A stretch of 64,000 nucleotides of DNA, taken from the NCBI RefSeq assembly GCF_022347725.1, contig NZ_JAKRGB010000012.1, forward strand, positions 1-64,000, given 5' to 3'. The first letter of the stretch is position 1. Each line of letters starts with the position of its first letter. This document shows positions 63,156-64,000 of the stretch, piece by piece. Source of the stretch: Ruegeria sp. Ofav3-42. GTDB lineage: Bacteria; Pseudomonadota; Alphaproteobacteria; Rhodobacterales; Rhodobacteraceae. The notes beneath the pieces are model-generated. The model saw only the letters and a list, made by a program, of their open reading frames with translations, searched no databases and was not told the DNA's origin. The translations under genes and the position numbers were made by a program.

Positions 63156-64000
63156 ATGGAGACGCTCCGGCTTGACGGCAAATCGCTGACAGTTGCAGCG
63201 CTCAGTAGGGCCGCCAAGCAATCTCGGCAGATTGGGCTCGATCCTGCCGGGCTGGTGGCCATGGATCGATCACATGCGCTGGTTACACGGGCAATTCAGG
63301 ATCAAATCCCGGTTTATGGCGTTACCACAGGTTTGGGTGCCCGGGCGACCGAGGTGCTGTCCGCAGAAGACTTGTCTGAGTTTTCAGTGCATACCCTGCG
63401 CGGACGCGCGCAAGCGATTGGTCCAGAGACCGCGCCAGAAGTGGTGCGGGCAGGGCTGGTCGTACGTTTGAACTCTATGCTCAAAGGGCACAGCGCCGCC
63501 CGACCCGAGGTGGCGCAGCACATAGCGTCCTGCCTGAACGCTGGCCTGACACCTGTCGTCGGCGATATCGGCTCGATCGGCGCGGCGGATCTTGTTTTGA
63601 ATGCAACCGTCGGTCTGGCGTTGATCGGCGAAGGTCAAATGCGCGACGCGAGAGGGGCGATTGGGCCAAGCGACGAGGTCATGCGCGCCCATGGGATCGC
63701 ACCGCTTTCGCTTGCGCCGCGTGACGGGCTAGCACTGATCAATCACGCTGGTGCCGTCAGCGGGGCAGCCGCGCTTGCAGTGACTGAAGCAGTCTGCGCA
63801 TTCGAGGCGGCGCAATCTGCCGTGGCGCTGTCGATGGAAGGGTTTCGTGCGAACACCGGACCGTTGGAGTCGAGGGTGTTGCAGATCAAGCCCTATCCCG
63901 GTCAATTGAAGGCAGCCGAAGGACTGCGCAAGCGTTTGGCCGGAGGGCTGCTGTTTGATCCGGGGCAGGCCCGGCGCCTGCAGGACCCGCTGTCGTTCCG
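63156..64000 (+). CDS. Aromatic amino acid lyase-like protein lacking the MIO triad (partial)
   Basis: The first 281 residues of a HAL/PAL/TAL superfamily member; the window end cuts it off. Family features are VYGVTTGLGAR with the conserved Tyr at Y54, VVRLNSMLKGHSAARPEV, and LAPRDGLALINHAGAVSG. At the position of the Ala-Ser-Gly triad that cyclises to the MIO prosthetic group (family GSxGASGDLAPL), this protein reads GDIGSIGAADLVLNA, with A143-A144-D145 and one residue fewer. It may therefore not form MIO and may not be an ammonia-lyase in the usual sense. It is cotranscribed with the cyclodeaminase-like gene. Confidence 0.75.
   Translation, partial: METLRLDGKSLTVAALSRAAKQSRQIGLDPAGLVAMDRSHALVTRAIQDQIPVYGVTTGLGARATEVLSAEDLSEFSVHTLRGRAQAIGPETAPEVVRAGLVVRLNSMLKGHSAARPEVAQHIASCLNAGLTPVVGDIGSIGAADLVLNATVGLALIGEGQMRDARGAIGPSDEVMRAHGIAPLSLAPRDGLALINHAGAVSGAAALAVTEAVCAFEAAQSAVALSMEGFRANTGPLESRVLQIKPYPGQLKAAEGLRKRLAGGLLFDPGQARRLQDPLSF

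Noticed and set aside
1-64000. CRISPR arrays, tRNA and rRNA genes
   Set aside because: No regularly spaced direct repeats and no cloverleaf or rRNA signature were noticed on reading; a covariance-model scan would be needed to exclude a tRNA.

Overview
The window looks like a Roseobacter-group alphaproteobacterium (Rhodobacteraceae). It has high-GC coding sequence, TAXI/TRAP transport, several LysR regulators, nadABC under a Nudix-like/wHTH regulator (NadQ type), the PrkA-YeaH-SpoVR trio, trimethylamine-methyltransferase (MttB) family enzymes and dimethylglycine-dehydrogenase-type flavoproteins. These identifications come from reading protein motifs and gene order by eye; no database search was run.

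Region 1 (1-13.3 kb) is a mobile-element scrapyard around one housekeeping operon. It holds a decayed Tn3-family transposon (resolvase with an amber codon, truncated transposase, a candidate res region), two small hypothetical genes, an Xre/RES toxin-antitoxin pair with a terminator, an intact IS6-family element with perfect 17-bp inverted repeats, a decayed IS6 relative, an IS3-family element inserted in an IS481-type transposase gene with a 4-bp target duplication, and an IS110-type remnant. Between them lies nadQ-nadA-nadB-nadC (5.5-9.9 kb), with two CTCGATTCGAG palindromes between nadQ and nadA.

Region 2 (13.3-25.2 kb) carries the prkA-yeaH-spoVR operon, a 1061-residue adenylate cyclase/ATPase/repeat signalling protein, a Tat-exported metallo-beta-lactamase-fold hydrolase, a GAF-LuxR regulator and an MFS transporter.

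Region 3 (25.6-44.9 kb) is the most striking part. Two paralogous modules each contain one MttB-family methyltransferase without an internal stop (so not a pyrrolysine enzyme), one class III aminotransferase, two DMGDH/GcvT-type flavoproteins of about 800 residues and one LysR regulator. Module A also has a ThDP-dependent acetolactate-synthase-like enzyme. Stop/start overlaps join most of the genes. The parts fit stepwise demethylation of methylated amines or betaines followed by transamination. The substrate is unknown.

Region 4 (45.3-48.5 kb) is a cobalamin riboswitch, two tiny overlapping ORFs and a Zn/Mn-type (A-1 family) ABC transporter. B12 control suggests cobalt uptake, and it lies directly beside the MttB-type enzymes, a superfamily that uses corrinoids.

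Region 5 (48.8-61 kb) holds a DMT exporter, a small secreted protein, the SstT serine/threonine transporter, and a seven-gene operon: TAXI binding protein, fused TRAP permease, D-amino-acid-dehydrogenase-like oxidase, Asp/Glu-racemase-like protein, TauE/SafE exporter, D-cysteine desulfhydrase/cysteate sulfo-lyase-like enzyme and RidA. A divergent LysR gene flanks it. I read it as uptake and degradation of cysteate or a related sulfur-containing amino acid.

Region 6 (61.1-64 kb) has a LysR gene divergent from an ornithine-cyclodeaminase-like gene, followed by an aromatic-amino-acid-lyase homologue (cut by the window end) that lacks the Ala-Ser-Gly triad normally forming the MIO cofactor. No rRNA, tRNA or CRISPR array was recognised.
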